From: Xanthomonas euvesicatoria pv. euvesicatoria
GTDB taxonomy: Bacteria > Pseudomonadota > Gammaproteobacteria > Xanthomonadales > Xanthomonadaceae
Reading direction: 5' to 3'
NCBI RefSeq assembly: GCF_020880415.1
Contig: NZ_JAJIUJ010000049.1
Span: 161,103-225,102 of the forward strand
Length of the DNA stretch: 64,000 nt
Both the position numbers and the translations under genes were made by a program. The number at the start of each line of letters is the position of its first letter. Within the stretch, counting starts at the first letter, position 1. Positions 8,239 through 19,135 of this stretch are shown here, in pieces. The notes under the pieces were generated by a model. The model was not told where the DNA came from and searched no databases. It saw nothing but the letters and a program-made list of their open reading frames with translations.

Positions 8239-9024
8239 ATGAATCAGGCTTTGTGGGTCGCCAAAACCGGGCTGGATGCGCAGCAGACGCGCATGTCGGT
8301 CATTTCCAACAACCTGGCCAATACCAATACCACCGGCTTCAAGCGCGACCGTGCCGCGTTCGAAGACCTGTTGTACCAACAGGTGCGTGCGCCCGGCGGC
8401 TCGACCTCCGCGCAGACGCAGCTGCCGACCGGCCTGCAACTGGGTACCGGCGTGCGCGTGGTGTCCACCTTCAAGGGGTTCGACCAGGGCAGCCAGCAGC
8501 AGACCGGCCGCGCGCTGGACGTGATGGTCAACGGTCGCGGTTTCTTCGAAGTGCAGATGCCCGATGGCACCTCGGCCTACACCCGCGACGGCACCTTCCA
8601 GATCAACGCGCAGGGCGAACTGGTCACCAACAGCGGCTACCCGCTGCAGCCGGGCATCCAGGTGCCGGAAGGCGCGCAGTCGCTGACCATCGGCAACGAC
8701 GGCACCATCAGCGTGACGCTGGCCGGCCAGGCCGCCGCGCAGGAAATCGGCGCATTGACGCTGACCGACTTCATCAATCCCTCGGGCCTGCAGGCCAAGG
8801 GCGAAAACTTGTTCGTCGAAACCACCGCCTCGGGCCCCGCGCAGAACGGCACGCCTGGCCTCAACGGCCTGGGCACCACCGTGCAGGGAGCGCTGGAAGG
8901 CAGCAACGTCAATACCGTGGAAGAGCTGGTGAGCATGATCGAGACGCAGCGTGCCTACGAAATGAATGCCAAGGCCATCTCCACCACCGACTCGATGCTC
9001 GGTTACTTGAACAACAACGTCTGA
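8239..9024 (+). CDS. flgG: FlgG, distal rod protein
   Basis: A 261-residue rod protein, the family's standard length. The N-terminal motif is SVISNNLANTNTTGFKRDRA and the C-terminal segment is EELVSMIETQRAYEMNAKAI. The ATG at 8239 (MNQALWVAKTGLDAQQ) is the conserved start; an upstream in-frame ATG at 8170 lies on the sigma54 promoter. First gene of the flgGHIJKL operon. Confidence 0.98.
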   Translation: MNQALWVAKTGLDAQQTRMSVISNNLANTNTTGFKRDRAAFEDLLYQQVRAPGGSTSAQTQLPTGLQLGTGVRVVSTFKGFDQGSQQQTGRALDVMVNGRGFFEVQMPDGTSAYTRDGTFQINAQGELVTNSGYPLQPGIQVPEGAQSLTIGNDGTISVTLAGQAAAQEIGALTLTDFINPSGLQAKGENLFVETTASGPAQNGTPGLNGLGTTVQGALEGSNVNTVEELVSMIETQRAYEMNAKAISTTDSMLGYLNNNV

Positions 9025-9062
9025 TCGGCTCGCCGCTCCTCGCCCTCTCAGGAATCAACGCC

Positions 9063-10884
<1,822 letters not shown>

Positions 10885-10885
10885 C

Positions 10886-12064
10886 ATGCGTATCGCAGCC
10901 TCGCCCATTGATCTCAACCCGAGCACCAAGGCCGATCCGGCAAAGATCGACAAGGTCTCCCGTCAGCTCGAAGGTCAGTTCGCGCAGATGCTGGTCAAGA
11001 GCATGCGCGATGCGAGCTCCGGCGACCCGATGTTTCCGGGCCAAAACCAGATGTTCCGCGAAATGTACGACCAGCAGATGGCCAAGGCGTTGACCGACGG
11101 CAAGGGGCTGGGACTGTCGGCGATGATCTCCAAGCAGCTCAGTGGCGACACGGGCGGCCCGGCCTTGAACACCTCGTTGAACACTGCCGAAGCGGCCAAG
11201 GCGTACGCCCTGGTTGCCGGCAAGCGCGACGCCTCGTTGCCGCTGCCCGCCCGCGACGGCGCGGCCACCGGCATCACGACCAGCAGCGTGGCGAAGGCGG
11301 CCCTGGGCGCAGGCAACTTGAGCGGCATCGGCATGAGCCAGGTGCTGGATCTGATTGCCGGGCGTACCGGCGCTGGCGAAGCCGGCAGCGACGATGCTGC
11401 AGCACTGAGCTGGCCGTCGGCCAACGATCGCTGGGCCGATGTGGCCGCCAGCGATGCAGCCGATGCCAATGCCGCGGTCAATGCGAGCGCCGCCAGCAGC
11501 GCCGCTGCCAGCCTGGGCGAACGCACCCCGGAAGGCTTTGTCGCCAAGATCTGGACGCATGCGCAAAAGGCTGCGCGCGAACTGGGTGTGGACCCGCGCG
11601 CGCTGGTGGCCCAGGCCGCATTGGAAACCGGTTGGGGCCGTCGCGGCATCGGCAACGGTGGCGACTCCAACAACCTGTTCGGCATCAAGGCCACCGGCTG
11701 GAGCGGCGACAAGGTCACCACCGGCACCCACGAATACGTCAACGGCGTCAAAACCACCGAAACCGCCGATTTCCGCGCCTATGGCTCGGCCGAGGAGAGT
11801 TTTGCCGACTACGTGCGGCTGCTGAAGAACAACAGCCGTTACCAGCCCGCGCTGCAGGCCGGCACCGATATCAAGGGTTTTGCACGCGGCTTGCAACAAG
11901 CCGGATACGCCACCGATCCGGGCTATGCGGCCAAGATCGCGGCGATCGCCAACGGCCCGACCATCGACCGTGCGGTGGCCGCCATCGGCAACGCGGCGGC
12001 CGATCTGTCCAACCGCTATGCCAGTACCGTCGAGCCGGTCGGGCTCGGCACCATCCGTCGCTGA
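10886..12064 (+). CDS. flgJ: FlgJ, rod cap and peptidoglycan hydrolase
   Basis: A 392-residue two-domain protein. Residues 1-100 are the rod-scaffold domain (QMLVKSMRDASSGDPMFPGQ). A long Ala-rich linker follows. Residues 205-350 are the glucosaminidase domain that opens the peptidoglycan for the rod, with the likely catalytic Glu at about 247 in AQAALETGWG. It is longer than E. coli FlgJ because of the linker. It begins one base after the flgI stop. Confidence 0.96.
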   Translation: MRIAASPIDLNPSTKADPAKIDKVSRQLEGQFAQMLVKSMRDASSGDPMFPGQNQMFREMYDQQMAKALTDGKGLGLSAMISKQLSGDTGGPALNTSLNTAEAAKAYALVAGKRDASLPLPARDGAATGITTSSVAKAALGAGNLSGIGMSQVLDLIAGRTGAGEAGSDDAAALSWPSANDRWADVAASDAADANAAVNASAASSAAASLGERTPEGFVAKIWTHAQKAARELGVDPRALVAQAALETGWGRRGIGNGGDSNNLFGIKATGWSGDKVTTGTHEYVNGVKTTETADFRAYGSAEESFADYVRLLKNNSRYQPALQAGTDIKGFARGLQQAGYATDPGYAAKIAAIANGPTIDRAVAAIGNAAADLSNRYASTVEPVGLGTIRR

Positions 12065-12075
12065 GGTAAACGCTC

Positions 12076-13950
12076 ATGTCCATCATGTCCACCGGGACCA
12101 GCGCGCTCATCGCCTTCCAACGGGCGTTGTCGACCGTTAGCCATAACGTCGCCAACATCAATACCGAAGGCTATAGCCGCCAACGTGTGGAATTTGCAAC
12201 GCGCACGCCCACCGACATGGGCTACGCGTTCGTGGGCAATGGCGCCAAGATCACCGATGTGGGCCGGGTCGCCGACCAGCTGGCCATCTCGCGCCTGCTC
12301 GACAGCGGCGGCGAACTCTCGCGCCTGCAGCAGCTGTCCTCGCTGTCCAACCGCGTCGACGCGCTGTACTCCAACACCGCCACCAACGTGGCCGGGCTGT
12401 GGTCGAATTTCTTCGATTCCACCAGCGCGGTGTCGTCCAACGCCTCCTCCACCCCCGAGCGCCAGAGCATGCTCGACAGCGGCAATTCGCTGGCGACGCG
12501 CTTCAAGCAGCTCAACGGGCAGATGGACAGCCTGAGCAACGAAGTCAACAGCGGGTTGACCTCCTCGGTGGACGAAGTCAACCGCTTGACGCAGCAGATC
12601 GCTAAGCTCAACGGCACCATCGGCAGCAGTGCCCAGGCGGCAGCGCCGGACATGCTGGATCAGCGCGACGCGCTGGTGAGCAAGCTGGTCGGTTTTACCG
12701 GCGGCACGGCGGTGATCCAGGACGGCGGCTTCATGAATGTTTTCACCGCCGGCGGCCAGCCGCTGGTGGTCGGTACCACCTCTTCCAAACTCGTCACCGT
12801 TGCCGACCCGTATCAGCCGACCAAGCTGCAGGTGGCGATGCAGACCCAAGGCCAGAACGTCAGCCTCAGCGCCAGTTCGCTGGGCGGCCAGATCGGCGGT
12901 CTGCTGGAATTTCGCAGCAGCGTGCTGGAGCCGACCCAGGCCGAACTCGGCCGCCTGGCCGTGGGCATGGCCAGCACCTTCAATGCCGGCCACAGTCAGG
13001 GGATGGACTTGTATGGCGCGATGGGCGGCAACTTCTTCAATATCGGTTCGCCTACCGTTGCCGCCAATCCGAGCAATACCGGCAGCGCATCGCTGAGCGC
13101 CAGTTTCAGCAACGTGAGTGCCGTTGACGGCCAGAACGTCACGCTCAGCTTCGACGGCACCACCTGGAAAGCCATCAACGCCAGTACCGGCTCTGCCGTG
13201 CCGATGACCGGTACCGGCACCGCCGCCGACCCGCTGGTGCTCAATGGCGTCAGCATGGTGGTGGGCGGCACGCCGGCCAGCGGCGACAAGTTCCTGCTGC
13301 AGCCCACCGCCGGGCTGGCCGGCAGCTTGTCGGTGGCCATTACCGATCCCTCGCGGATTGCCGCCGCCACCCCGGTCAAGGCCACCGCCACGGTCGCCAA
13401 CCTGGGCACTGGCAAGATCAGCGACGTCAAGGTCACCAATGCGCAGAATCCCGCGCTGCTGACCCCCTCGTCGATCGAGTTCATCGACGCCAACCAGTAC
13501 ACCATCGATGGCGCCGGCCCGTTCGCCTACACCGCCGGCCAGACCATCAGCGCCAACGGCTGGAGCTTCGCGCTGGACGGCGCACCCAAGGCCGGCGACA
13601 CCTTCGGCGTCGGCCCGATGGGCGCAGGCTCCAGCGACAACGGCAATGCCAAATTGCTGGCCAACATCGACGATGCCAAGGCGCTCAGCGGCGGCACGGT
13701 CACCCTCAATGGCGCGCTCTCCGGCCTGACCACCTCGGTGGGTTCGGCCGCGCGTGCGGCCAGCTATTCGGCCGATGCGCAGAAGGTCATCAACGACCAG
13801 GCGCAGGCCAGCCGCGATTCGATTTCCGGCGTCAACCTCGACGAGGAAGCCGCCAACATGCTGAAGCTGCAGCAGGCCTACCAGGCCGCCGCACAGATGA
13901 TCTCTACCGCCGACACCGTCTTCCAAGCCATCCTGGGTGCCGTACGCTGA
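12076..13950 (+). CDS. flgK: FlgK, hook-filament junction protein 1
   Basis: A 624-residue protein joining hook to filament. The N-terminal motif is STVSHNVANINTEGYSRQRV, and the C-terminus (NLDEEAANMLKLQQAYQAAA) is typical of HAP1. The middle contains large variable domains, making it longer than E. coli FlgK. Its stop overlaps the flgL start (ATGA), suggesting coupled translation. FlgN is its expected chaperone. Confidence 0.97.
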   Translation: MSIMSTGTSALIAFQRALSTVSHNVANINTEGYSRQRVEFATRTPTDMGYAFVGNGAKITDVGRVADQLAISRLLDSGGELSRLQQLSSLSNRVDALYSNTATNVAGLWSNFFDSTSAVSSNASSTPERQSMLDSGNSLATRFKQLNGQMDSLSNEVNSGLTSSVDEVNRLTQQIAKLNGTIGSSAQAAAPDMLDQRDALVSKLVGFTGGTAVIQDGGFMNVFTAGGQPLVVGTTSSKLVTVADPYQPTKLQVAMQTQGQNVSLSASSLGGQIGGLLEFRSSVLEPTQAELGRLAVGMASTFNAGHSQGMDLYGAMGGNFFNIGSPTVAANPSNTGSASLSASFSNVSAVDGQNVTLSFDGTTWKAINASTGSAVPMTGTGTAADPLVLNGVSMVVGGTPASGDKFLLQPTAGLAGSLSVAITDPSRIAAATPVKATATVANLGTGKISDVKVTNAQNPALLTPSSIEFIDANQYTIDGAGPFAYTAGQTISANGWSFALDGAPKAGDTFGVGPMGAGSSDNGNAKLLANIDDAKALSGGTVTLNGALSGLTTSVGSAARAASYSADAQKVINDQAQASRDSISGVNLDEEAANMLKLQQAYQAAAQMISTADTVFQAILGAVR

Positions 13951-15155
13951 TGACCGACCGTATCTCCACCAGCATGATGTACAGCCAGTCGGTCGCCTCG
14001 ATGGGCGCCAAGCAGTCGCGGCTGAACCAGCTCGAATCGCAGCTCTCCAGTGGGCAGCGCCTGGTCACCGCCAAGGACGACCCGGTGGCTGCGGGCACGG
14101 CGGTCGGCCTGGACCGTGCCCTGGCGGCGATCACGCGCTTCGGCGAAAACGCCAACAACGTGCAGAACCGGCTCGGGCTGCAGGAAAACGCGCTCTCGCA
14201 AGCCGGCGACAAAATGGCGCGCGTCACCGAATTGGCGGTGCAGGCCAGCAATTCTTCGCTCAGCCCCGATGACCGCAAGGCGATCGCCTCGGAACTGACA
14301 GCGCTGCGCGAGAGCATGGTGAGCCTGGCCAACAGCACCGACGGCACCGGACGCTACCTGTTCGGCGGCACCGCCGATGGCAGTGCGCCTTTCATCAAGA
14401 GCAATGGCAGCGTCACCTACAACGGCGACCAGACCCAGAAGCAGGTCGAAGTGGCGCCGGACACCTTCGTCAGCGACGCCCTGCCCGGCAGCGAAATCTT
14501 CATGCGCATCCGCACCGGCGACGGCACCGTGGATGCGCACGCCAACGCCGCCAACACGGGGACCGGCTTGCTGCTGGATTTCAGCCGCGACGCGAGCACC
14601 GGCAGCTGGAACGGTGGAAGTTACAGCGTGCAGTTCACCGCCGCCGACACCTATGAAGTGCGCGACAGCACCAATACGGTGGTCGGCACCGGCACCTACA
14701 AGGAGGGCGAAGACATCAACGCCGCCGGCGTGCGCATGCGCATCAGCGGCGCACCGGCGGTGGGCGACAGTTTCCAGATTGGCGCCTCCGGCACCAAGGA
14801 TGTGTTCTCCACCATCGGCGACCTGGTCGGCGCGCTCAACTCCGATACGCTGACCGCGCCACAGAAGACAGCGATGATCAACACGCTGCAGTCGTCGATG
14901 CGCGACATCACCCAGGCGTCTTCGAAGATGATCGATGCGCGCGCCTCCGGCGGCGCGCAGTTGTCGGCCATCGACAATGCCAACGCATTGCTCGAATCCA
15001 ACGAAGTCACCCTCAAGACCAGCCTGTCGTCGATCCGCGATCTGGATTACGCCTCGGCGATTGGGCAGTACCAACTCGAGAAGGCCTCGTTGCAGGCCGC
15101 TCAAACGATTTTTCAGCAGATGCAGTCATCGTCGTTGTTCAACATCATCCGCTGA
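13950..15155 (+). CDS. flgL: FlgL, hook-filament junction protein 3
   Basis: A 401-residue flagellin-like junction protein. N-terminal STSMMYSQSVASMGAKQSRL and the flagellin-type helices up to residue 140 pair with the C-terminal helix (DLDYASAIGQYQLEKASLQA). The start overlaps the flgK stop by one base. It is the last gene of the flgG operon; a GC-rich hairpin follows at 15188-15211. Confidence 0.97.
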   Translation: MTDRISTSMMYSQSVASMGAKQSRLNQLESQLSSGQRLVTAKDDPVAAGTAVGLDRALAAITRFGENANNVQNRLGLQENALSQAGDKMARVTELAVQASNSSLSPDDRKAIASELTALRESMVSLANSTDGTGRYLFGGTADGSAPFIKSNGSVTYNGDQTQKQVEVAPDTFVSDALPGSEIFMRIRTGDGTVDAHANAANTGTGLLLDFSRDASTGSWNGGSYSVQFTAADTYEVRDSTNTVVGTGTYKEGEDINAAGVRMRISGAPAVGDSFQIGASGTKDVFSTIGDLVGALNSDTLTAPQKTAMINTLQSSMRDITQASSKMIDARASGGAQLSAIDNANALLESNEVTLKTSLSSIRDLDYASAIGQYQLEKASLQAAQTIFQQMQSSSLFNIIR

Positions 15156-15187
15156 TTTTGCCGCAGAAAACCTGGGCTTTCTTCGCT

Positions 15188-15211
15188 CCTGCGCGTGAGC
15201 GCTTGCGCAGG
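15188..15211 (+). terminator. Putative terminator hairpin after flgL
   Basis: CCTGCGC and GCGCAGG arms (7 bp) with a 10-base loop, about 30 bases after the flgL stop. The T-rich tract (TTTATTTT) begins only about 8 bases later, so it is an imperfect intrinsic terminator. Confidence 0.45.
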
Positions 15212-15248
15212 CGTACGGTGTTTATTTTCCGAAGAGTTATACCAACGC

Positions 15249-15276
15249 TAAAGATTGGCGGGGTGCTGCCGAATAA
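15249..15276 (+). promoter_or_regulatory. Possible upstream sigma28-like site for fliC
   Basis: TAAA at 15249-15252, 15 bases, then GCCGAATAA (15268-15276). It fits FliA only if one extra A is allowed in the -10 element. It lies about 195 bases before the fliC ATG and is the weaker of two candidates. Confidence 0.4.
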
Positions 15277-15350
15277 ACCAAACCGTTGATACACAACGCT
15301 TACGTATTTCGTCCCGACGCAGAAAGACAGTAAAAAATACTGAATTTCGC

Positions 15351-15377
15351 TAAAGGTTCCCGACGCAACGCCGTTAT
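15351..15377 (+). promoter_or_regulatory. sigma28 (FliA) promoter of fliC
   Basis: TAAA at 15351-15354, exactly 15 bases, GCCGTTAT at 15370-15377. The -10 element is identical to that of flgM. The predicted leader is about 90 bases and ends with TTAGGAGAAATC before the ATG at 15473. Confidence 0.8.
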
Positions 15378-15472
15378 TCATCTCAGCAGCGGCAACGGCC
15401 AACTTGATGGCCCCCCTGCGGAGGCTCCAGGCAAGTCCCCCTTGCCGGAAAAATCGCTTAGGAGAAATCAAA

Positions 15473-16672
15473 ATGGCACAGGTAATCAACACCAACGTAA
15501 TGTCGCTGAACGCTCAGCGGAACCTCAACACCAACAGCTCCAGCTTGGCGCTGAGCATCCAGCAGCTCTCGTCTGGCAAGCGCATCACCAGCTTTGCCGT
15601 AGACGCAGCCGGCGGCGCAATCGCCGAGCGCTTCACGACCCAGATCCGCGGCCTGGACGTTGCCTCGCGCAACGCCAACGACGGCATCTCGCTGTCCCAG
15701 ACCGCCGAAGGCGCGATGGAGGAAATCGGCAACAATCTGCAGCGTATCCGCGAGCTGTCGGTGCAGTCGGCGAAAGCAACTAACTCGTCCACCGACCGCG
15801 AGGCCCTGAATTCCGAAGTCAAGCAGCTGACCGCGGAAATCGACCGCGTCGCCAATCAGACAAGCTTCAACGGCACCAAGCTGCTGGACGGCTCGTTCTC
15901 CGGCGCGCTGTTCCAGGTCGGCGCCGACGCCGGCCAGACCATCGGCATCAACAGCATCGCCGACGCCAACATCGATTCGCTGGGCAAGGCCAACTTCGCT
16001 GCCGCCGTTTCCGGCGCCGGCGTGAGCGGCACCGCCACCGCCTCCGGTTCTGTCAGCGGCATCAGCCTGTCGTTCAAGGACGCCAGCGGTTCGGCCAAGA
16101 GCATCACCATTGCCGACGTCAAGGTCGCTGCCGGCGACACCGCTGCCGACGTCAACAAGAAGGTTGCCTCGGCGATCAACGACAAGCTCGACCAGACCGG
16201 CATGTACGCCTCGATCAAGAGCGACGGCTCGGTGCAGATCGAATCGCTGAAGGCTGGCCAGGACTTCACCTCGCTGTCGGCCGGCACCTCCAGCGCCGCT
16301 GGCATCACCGTCGGCGCCGGCATCACCACCGCTTCGGCCGCTTCCGGTTCCACCGCTTCGACCTTGGGCAGCCTGGATATCTCCACGTTCTCCGGCGCAC
16401 AGAAAGCACTGGAAATCGTCGACAAGGCGCTGACCACGGTCAACTCCTCGCGCGCCGACATGGGTGCGGTGCAGAAGCGCTTCACCTCCACCATCGCCAA
16501 CCTGAGCGCAACCTCGGAAAACCTGTCGGCCTCACGCAGCCGGATCGCCGATACCGACTATGCCAAGGCCACCGCCGAACTGACCCGCACGCAGATCCTG
16601 CAGCAGGCCGGTACCGCGATGCTGGCCCAGGCCAAGTCGGTTCCGCAGAACGTGCTGAGCCTGCTGCAGTAA
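15473..16672 (+). CDS. fliC: FliC, flagellin
   Basis: A 399-residue filament subunit. The conserved D0/D1 N-terminus ([18 protein letters not shown]) and C-terminus ([20 protein letters not shown]) frame a short variable centre rich in Ser, Thr and Ala, which offers many possible O-glycosylation sites. Residues 30-51 are the flg22 epitope, with Val at residue 43. Residues 83-111 match the flgII-28 region. The ATG at 15473 has a strong AGGAG site; 23 extra upstream codons are not conserved in flagellins. It is monocistronic, with a FliA promoter and a terminator. Confidence 0.98.
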   Translation: MAQVINTNVMSLNAQRNLNTNSSSLALSIQQLSSGKRITSFAVDAAGGAIAERFTTQIRGLDVASRNANDGISLSQTAEGAMEEIGNNLQRIRELSVQSAKATNSSTDREALNSEVKQLTAEIDRVANQTSFNGTKLLDGSFSGALFQVGADAGQTIGINSIADANIDSLGKANFAAAVSGAGVSGTATASGSVSGISLSFKDASGSAKSITIADVKVAAGDTAADVNKKVASAINDKLDQTGMYASIKSDGSVQIESLKAGQDFTSLSAGTSSAAGITVGAGITTASAASGSTASTLGSLDISTFSGAQKALEIVDKALTTVNSSRADMGAVQKRFTSTIANLSATSENLSASRSRIADTDYAKATAELTRTQILQQAGTAMLAQAKSVPQNVLSLLQ

Positions 16673-16722
16673 CGGGCAGTCACCTGCCACAGCAATGCGG
16701 CAGCGCTCCACAGCATGTCCAA

Positions 16723-16747
16723 AGCCCCTCTTCGGAGGGGCTATTTT
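16723..16747 (+). terminator. Rho-independent terminator of fliC
   Basis: AGCCCCTC-TTCG-GAGGGGCT, an 8-bp perfect stem with a stable TTCG loop, followed by ATTTTG. It lies 50 bases after the fliC stop. Confidence 0.9.
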
Positions 16748-16810
16748 GTGGCCGCAGCCCGTCCACGCCCGCCATGGACGGTTTGTTGACGCGCGCCGCC
16801 GGCCGCGACG

Positions 16811-16824
16811 GGCATGGAACTTGC
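16811..16824 (+). promoter_or_regulatory. sigma54-like site upstream of fliD
   Basis: GGCATGGAACTTGC: GG, ten bases, GC, with TTGCA at the -12 element. The -24 side (GGGCATG) is less typical than the other copies. It lies about 120 bases before the fliD start and upstream of the sigma28 site. Confidence 0.6.
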
Positions 16825-16860
16825 ACAGATAGCAACCGTGCACGTGACCCTCGCCGCCGC

Positions 16861-16887
16861 TAAAGTCCTAGCGGATGCGGCCGATAC
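16861..16887 (+). promoter_or_regulatory. sigma28 (FliA) promoter of fliD
   Basis: TAAA at 16861-16864, exactly 15 bases, GCCGATAC at 16880-16887, a near-perfect FliA site. It lies 56 bases before the fliD ATG. Confidence 0.85.
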
Positions 16888-16943
16888 CCGTCACGTAATC
16901 CCATGCGTCCGTCTGTTTCGGACGCCCAGACGAGGAATGCAAC

Positions 16944-18269
16944 ATGGCATCGGTGATCAGCACTTCCGCCTCCGGATTGGACATCCCTACCGTGGTGTCC
17001 ACCCTGGTGTCCCGGCAGAAAGACCCCGAGCAGGCACGCATCAACAAGGCCGGCACCGCCGCGACCACGCAGTTGTCGGCGATCAGCCAGATCAAGAGCA
17101 GCATGACCACGCTCAAGTCTGCGCTGGACAAGGTGATCAGCAGCGCCGACACCAACGCCTACAAGGCCACGGTGCCGACCGATGCCGGCTTCACCGCCAC
17201 CACCACCAGCTCGGCGGCGCCGGGCAACTATTCGGTGGAAGTGGTCTCGCTGGCGACCTCGCAGAAACTGGCCTCCGGTGCATTCGCTGCCGATGCCACC
17301 GTGGGTAGCGGCACGCTGACGATCGGCTATGGCGATCAGAGCGTCACCGTGGACATCAGCGGCACCGACAAGCTCACCGACATCGCTGCAGCCATCAACA
17401 AGGCCGCCGGCGGCAAGGGCGTGACTGCCAGCGTGGTCACCGCCAACGATGGCCAGCACCTGGTCTTCAATGCGGTCGACTCCGGTACCAAGGGCGCCCT
17501 GACCATCAGCGCCAGCGACCCCAGCCTGAGCAGCCTCACCTACGGCCCCGGCGTCACCGGCGGGCTGAACCAGACCGTCGCTGCCGCCGACGCGCTGGTA
17601 CGCGTGGACGGTTTCGAGCGCACGTCCAGCTCCAACACCGTCAGCGACATCGTGCCCGGCGTGGTGCTCACCCTGACCAAGGCCGCTGAAGGCACCAAGT
17701 TCAATCTGGGCGTGGCCGCCGACACCAGCGGCCTCAAGGGCAACCTCACCGCGTTCGCCGCGGCCTACAACACCGCCAACACGCTGCTGGCCAAGAGCAG
17801 CAGTTACGACGCCACCACCAAGACTGCCTCGGCGCTGACCGGCGATTCGCTGGTGCGCAGCCTGCAACAACAGCTGCGCGGCCAGGTCAGCGGCAACGTC
17901 AACGAACTCAAGGCGCTCGGCCTGACCATCGACAAGGATGGCGTGATGAGTTTCGACGGCGCCAAGTTCGACACCGCCATCGCCTCCGACGGCGGCGCCG
18001 CGGCCGAGGTGTTGGGCAAGGACAGCAAATTCGGTGGCAACCTGACCAAGCTGCTGGACAGCAACGTCAATGCAACCAACGGCACGCTGACCCTGCGCTC
18101 GGACAGTTTGAACAAGACCATCAAGGGCTATGAATCGGAGCTGGACGATCTCGATGCGCGCATGGAAAAACTCAGCGACCGCTACACCGCGCAGTTCGCC
18201 GCGATGGACGCCATGATCAGCAAGTTGCAAGGCAGCACCAGCTCGCTCAGCGGCCTGCTGACAAGCTGA
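16944..18269 (+). CDS. fliD: FliD, filament cap
   Basis: A 441-residue cap protein (HAP2) that sits at the filament tip and folds incoming flagellin; it can also act in adhesion. N-terminal ASVISTSASGLDIPTVVSTL and the C-terminal helical stretch (YESELDDLDARMEKLSDRYT) are family hallmarks. It is followed by fliS after 150 bases, a gap that contains its own sigma28-like site. Confidence 0.97.
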   Translation: MASVISTSASGLDIPTVVSTLVSRQKDPEQARINKAGTAATTQLSAISQIKSSMTTLKSALDKVISSADTNAYKATVPTDAGFTATTTSSAAPGNYSVEVVSLATSQKLASGAFAADATVGSGTLTIGYGDQSVTVDISGTDKLTDIAAAINKAAGGKGVTASVVTANDGQHLVFNAVDSGTKGALTISASDPSLSSLTYGPGVTGGLNQTVAAADALVRVDGFERTSSSNTVSDIVPGVVLTLTKAAEGTKFNLGVAADTSGLKGNLTAFAAAYNTANTLLAKSSSYDATTKTASALTGDSLVRSLQQQLRGQVSGNVNELKALGLTIDKDGVMSFDGAKFDTAIASDGGAAAEVLGKDSKFGGNLTKLLDSNVNATNGTLTLRSDSLNKTIKGYESELDDLDARMEKLSDRYTAQFAAMDAMISKLQGSTSSLSGLLTS

Positions 18270-18287
18270 TTTCCGTGATGACGATCC

Positions 18288-18315
18288 TCAAGTCCTGTCA
18301 GGGTATTGCCGATAC
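18288..18315 (+). promoter_or_regulatory. Putative sigma28 promoter of fliS
   Basis: TCAAG at 18288-18292 and GCCGATAC at 18308-18315, the same -10 as fliD. Spacing is 16 bases from TCAA (15 if read from CAAG). It lies about 105 bases before the fliS ATG. Confidence 0.6.
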
Positions 18316-18419
18316 AAGTAAGGCCTATCGTGATTTCGGCCTTGCCTTCCGGCAGGAGCGTCGTCGCAGGAGCGCAGCGCTACGGGACCAGCGAAGGTCA
18401 GCCCATTGAGGAGTCATCC

Positions 18420-18833
18420 ATGTACGGTTCCAATCGTCAGTATGCCGAGCAATATCGCAAGGTCGGCGTGGCCACCAGCGTGACCGAAGCCGACCCGCAC
18501 AAGCTGGTTTCGCTGCTGTTTGCCGGTGCCTGCCAACGCATCCGTCTGGCCCAGGCCTGCCTGGCGCAGGGCGACCAGGCGCGCAAGGGCAAGGCCATCG
18601 GCGAGGCTTGCGCGATCGTCGGTCACTTGAACGGCTCGCTCGATCACGAAGCCGGTGGCGAGATCGCTGGTAACCTCTCGGCCCTGTACGACTACGTGAT
18701 GCAGCGGCTGACCGCGGCCAACCTGCACAACGACGAGACCGCGTTGACCGAAGCGCTGAGGTTGCTCAGCGAAATCGACTCGGCGTGGAACTCCATCCCC
18801 CTCGAACAACGCGGCCTTTCCGCCGTTTCGTGA
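18420..18833 (+). CDS. fliS: FliS, flagellin export chaperone
   Basis: A 137-residue, all-helical chaperone that binds the flagellin C-terminus and prevents early polymerisation. Its MYGSNRQYAEQYRKVGVATS start and EADPHKLVSLLFAGACQRI segment are typical. The ATG at 18420 follows GAGGAG; upstream in-frame codons run into the sigma28 site. It heads a small unit with the next two genes. Confidence 0.97.
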   Translation: MYGSNRQYAEQYRKVGVATSVTEADPHKLVSLLFAGACQRIRLAQACLAQGDQARKGKAIGEACAIVGHLNGSLDHEAGGEIAGNLSALYDYVMQRLTAANLHNDETALTEALRLLSEIDSAWNSIPLEQRGLSAVS

Positions 18834-18841
18834 GTCCTGCC

Positions 18842-19135
18842 ATGCATAGCGTGCAAAGCCTTCAAGCAGAAATCGCCGACCTCCGCCTGGCCATGGCGCA
18901 AGAGGAGTTCGAGGCGATGCCGCAGATGCTGGACAACCACGACCTGCACCTGCGCGAATACGCGCAGCAGGTGGACATCCAGCAGGACCGCGACGCGCTG
19001 CAGGCCTTGCTCACCATGCATCAGGACTTGATGCGGATGATGCGCGAGCGGCAGCGCAAGCTGCTGGAACTGATCCGCGCACAGCGCACCTCATCGTCGG
19101 CCAGCCGCGCCTACGCGCGGGTCGGACGGATCTGA
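18842..19135 (+). CDS. Small helical protein after FliS, probably FliT-like
   Basis: A 97-residue, highly charged helical protein (MHSVQSLQAEIADLRLAMAQ at the start, MHQDLMRMMRERQRKLLEL near the end). Its size, composition and place directly after fliS fit the FliT group, chaperones of FliD that in enterics also restrain FlhDC. Sequence similarity is not obvious by eye, so the function is inferred from position. Its TGA overlaps the next start (ATGA). Confidence 0.6.
   Translation: MHSVQSLQAEIADLRLAMAQEEFEAMPQMLDNHDLHLREYAQQVDIQQDRDALQALLTMHQDLMRMMRERQRKLLELIRAQRTSSSASRAYARVGRI

Noticed and set aside
12016..13926. 636-codon minus-strand open frame opposite flgK
   Set aside because: Composition typical of antisense translation; flgK is certain.
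18320..18343. AAGGCC / GGCCTT hairpin after fliD as a terminator
   Set aside because: Six-base stem with a 12-base loop and no T run; it also lies directly after the fliS -10 element.
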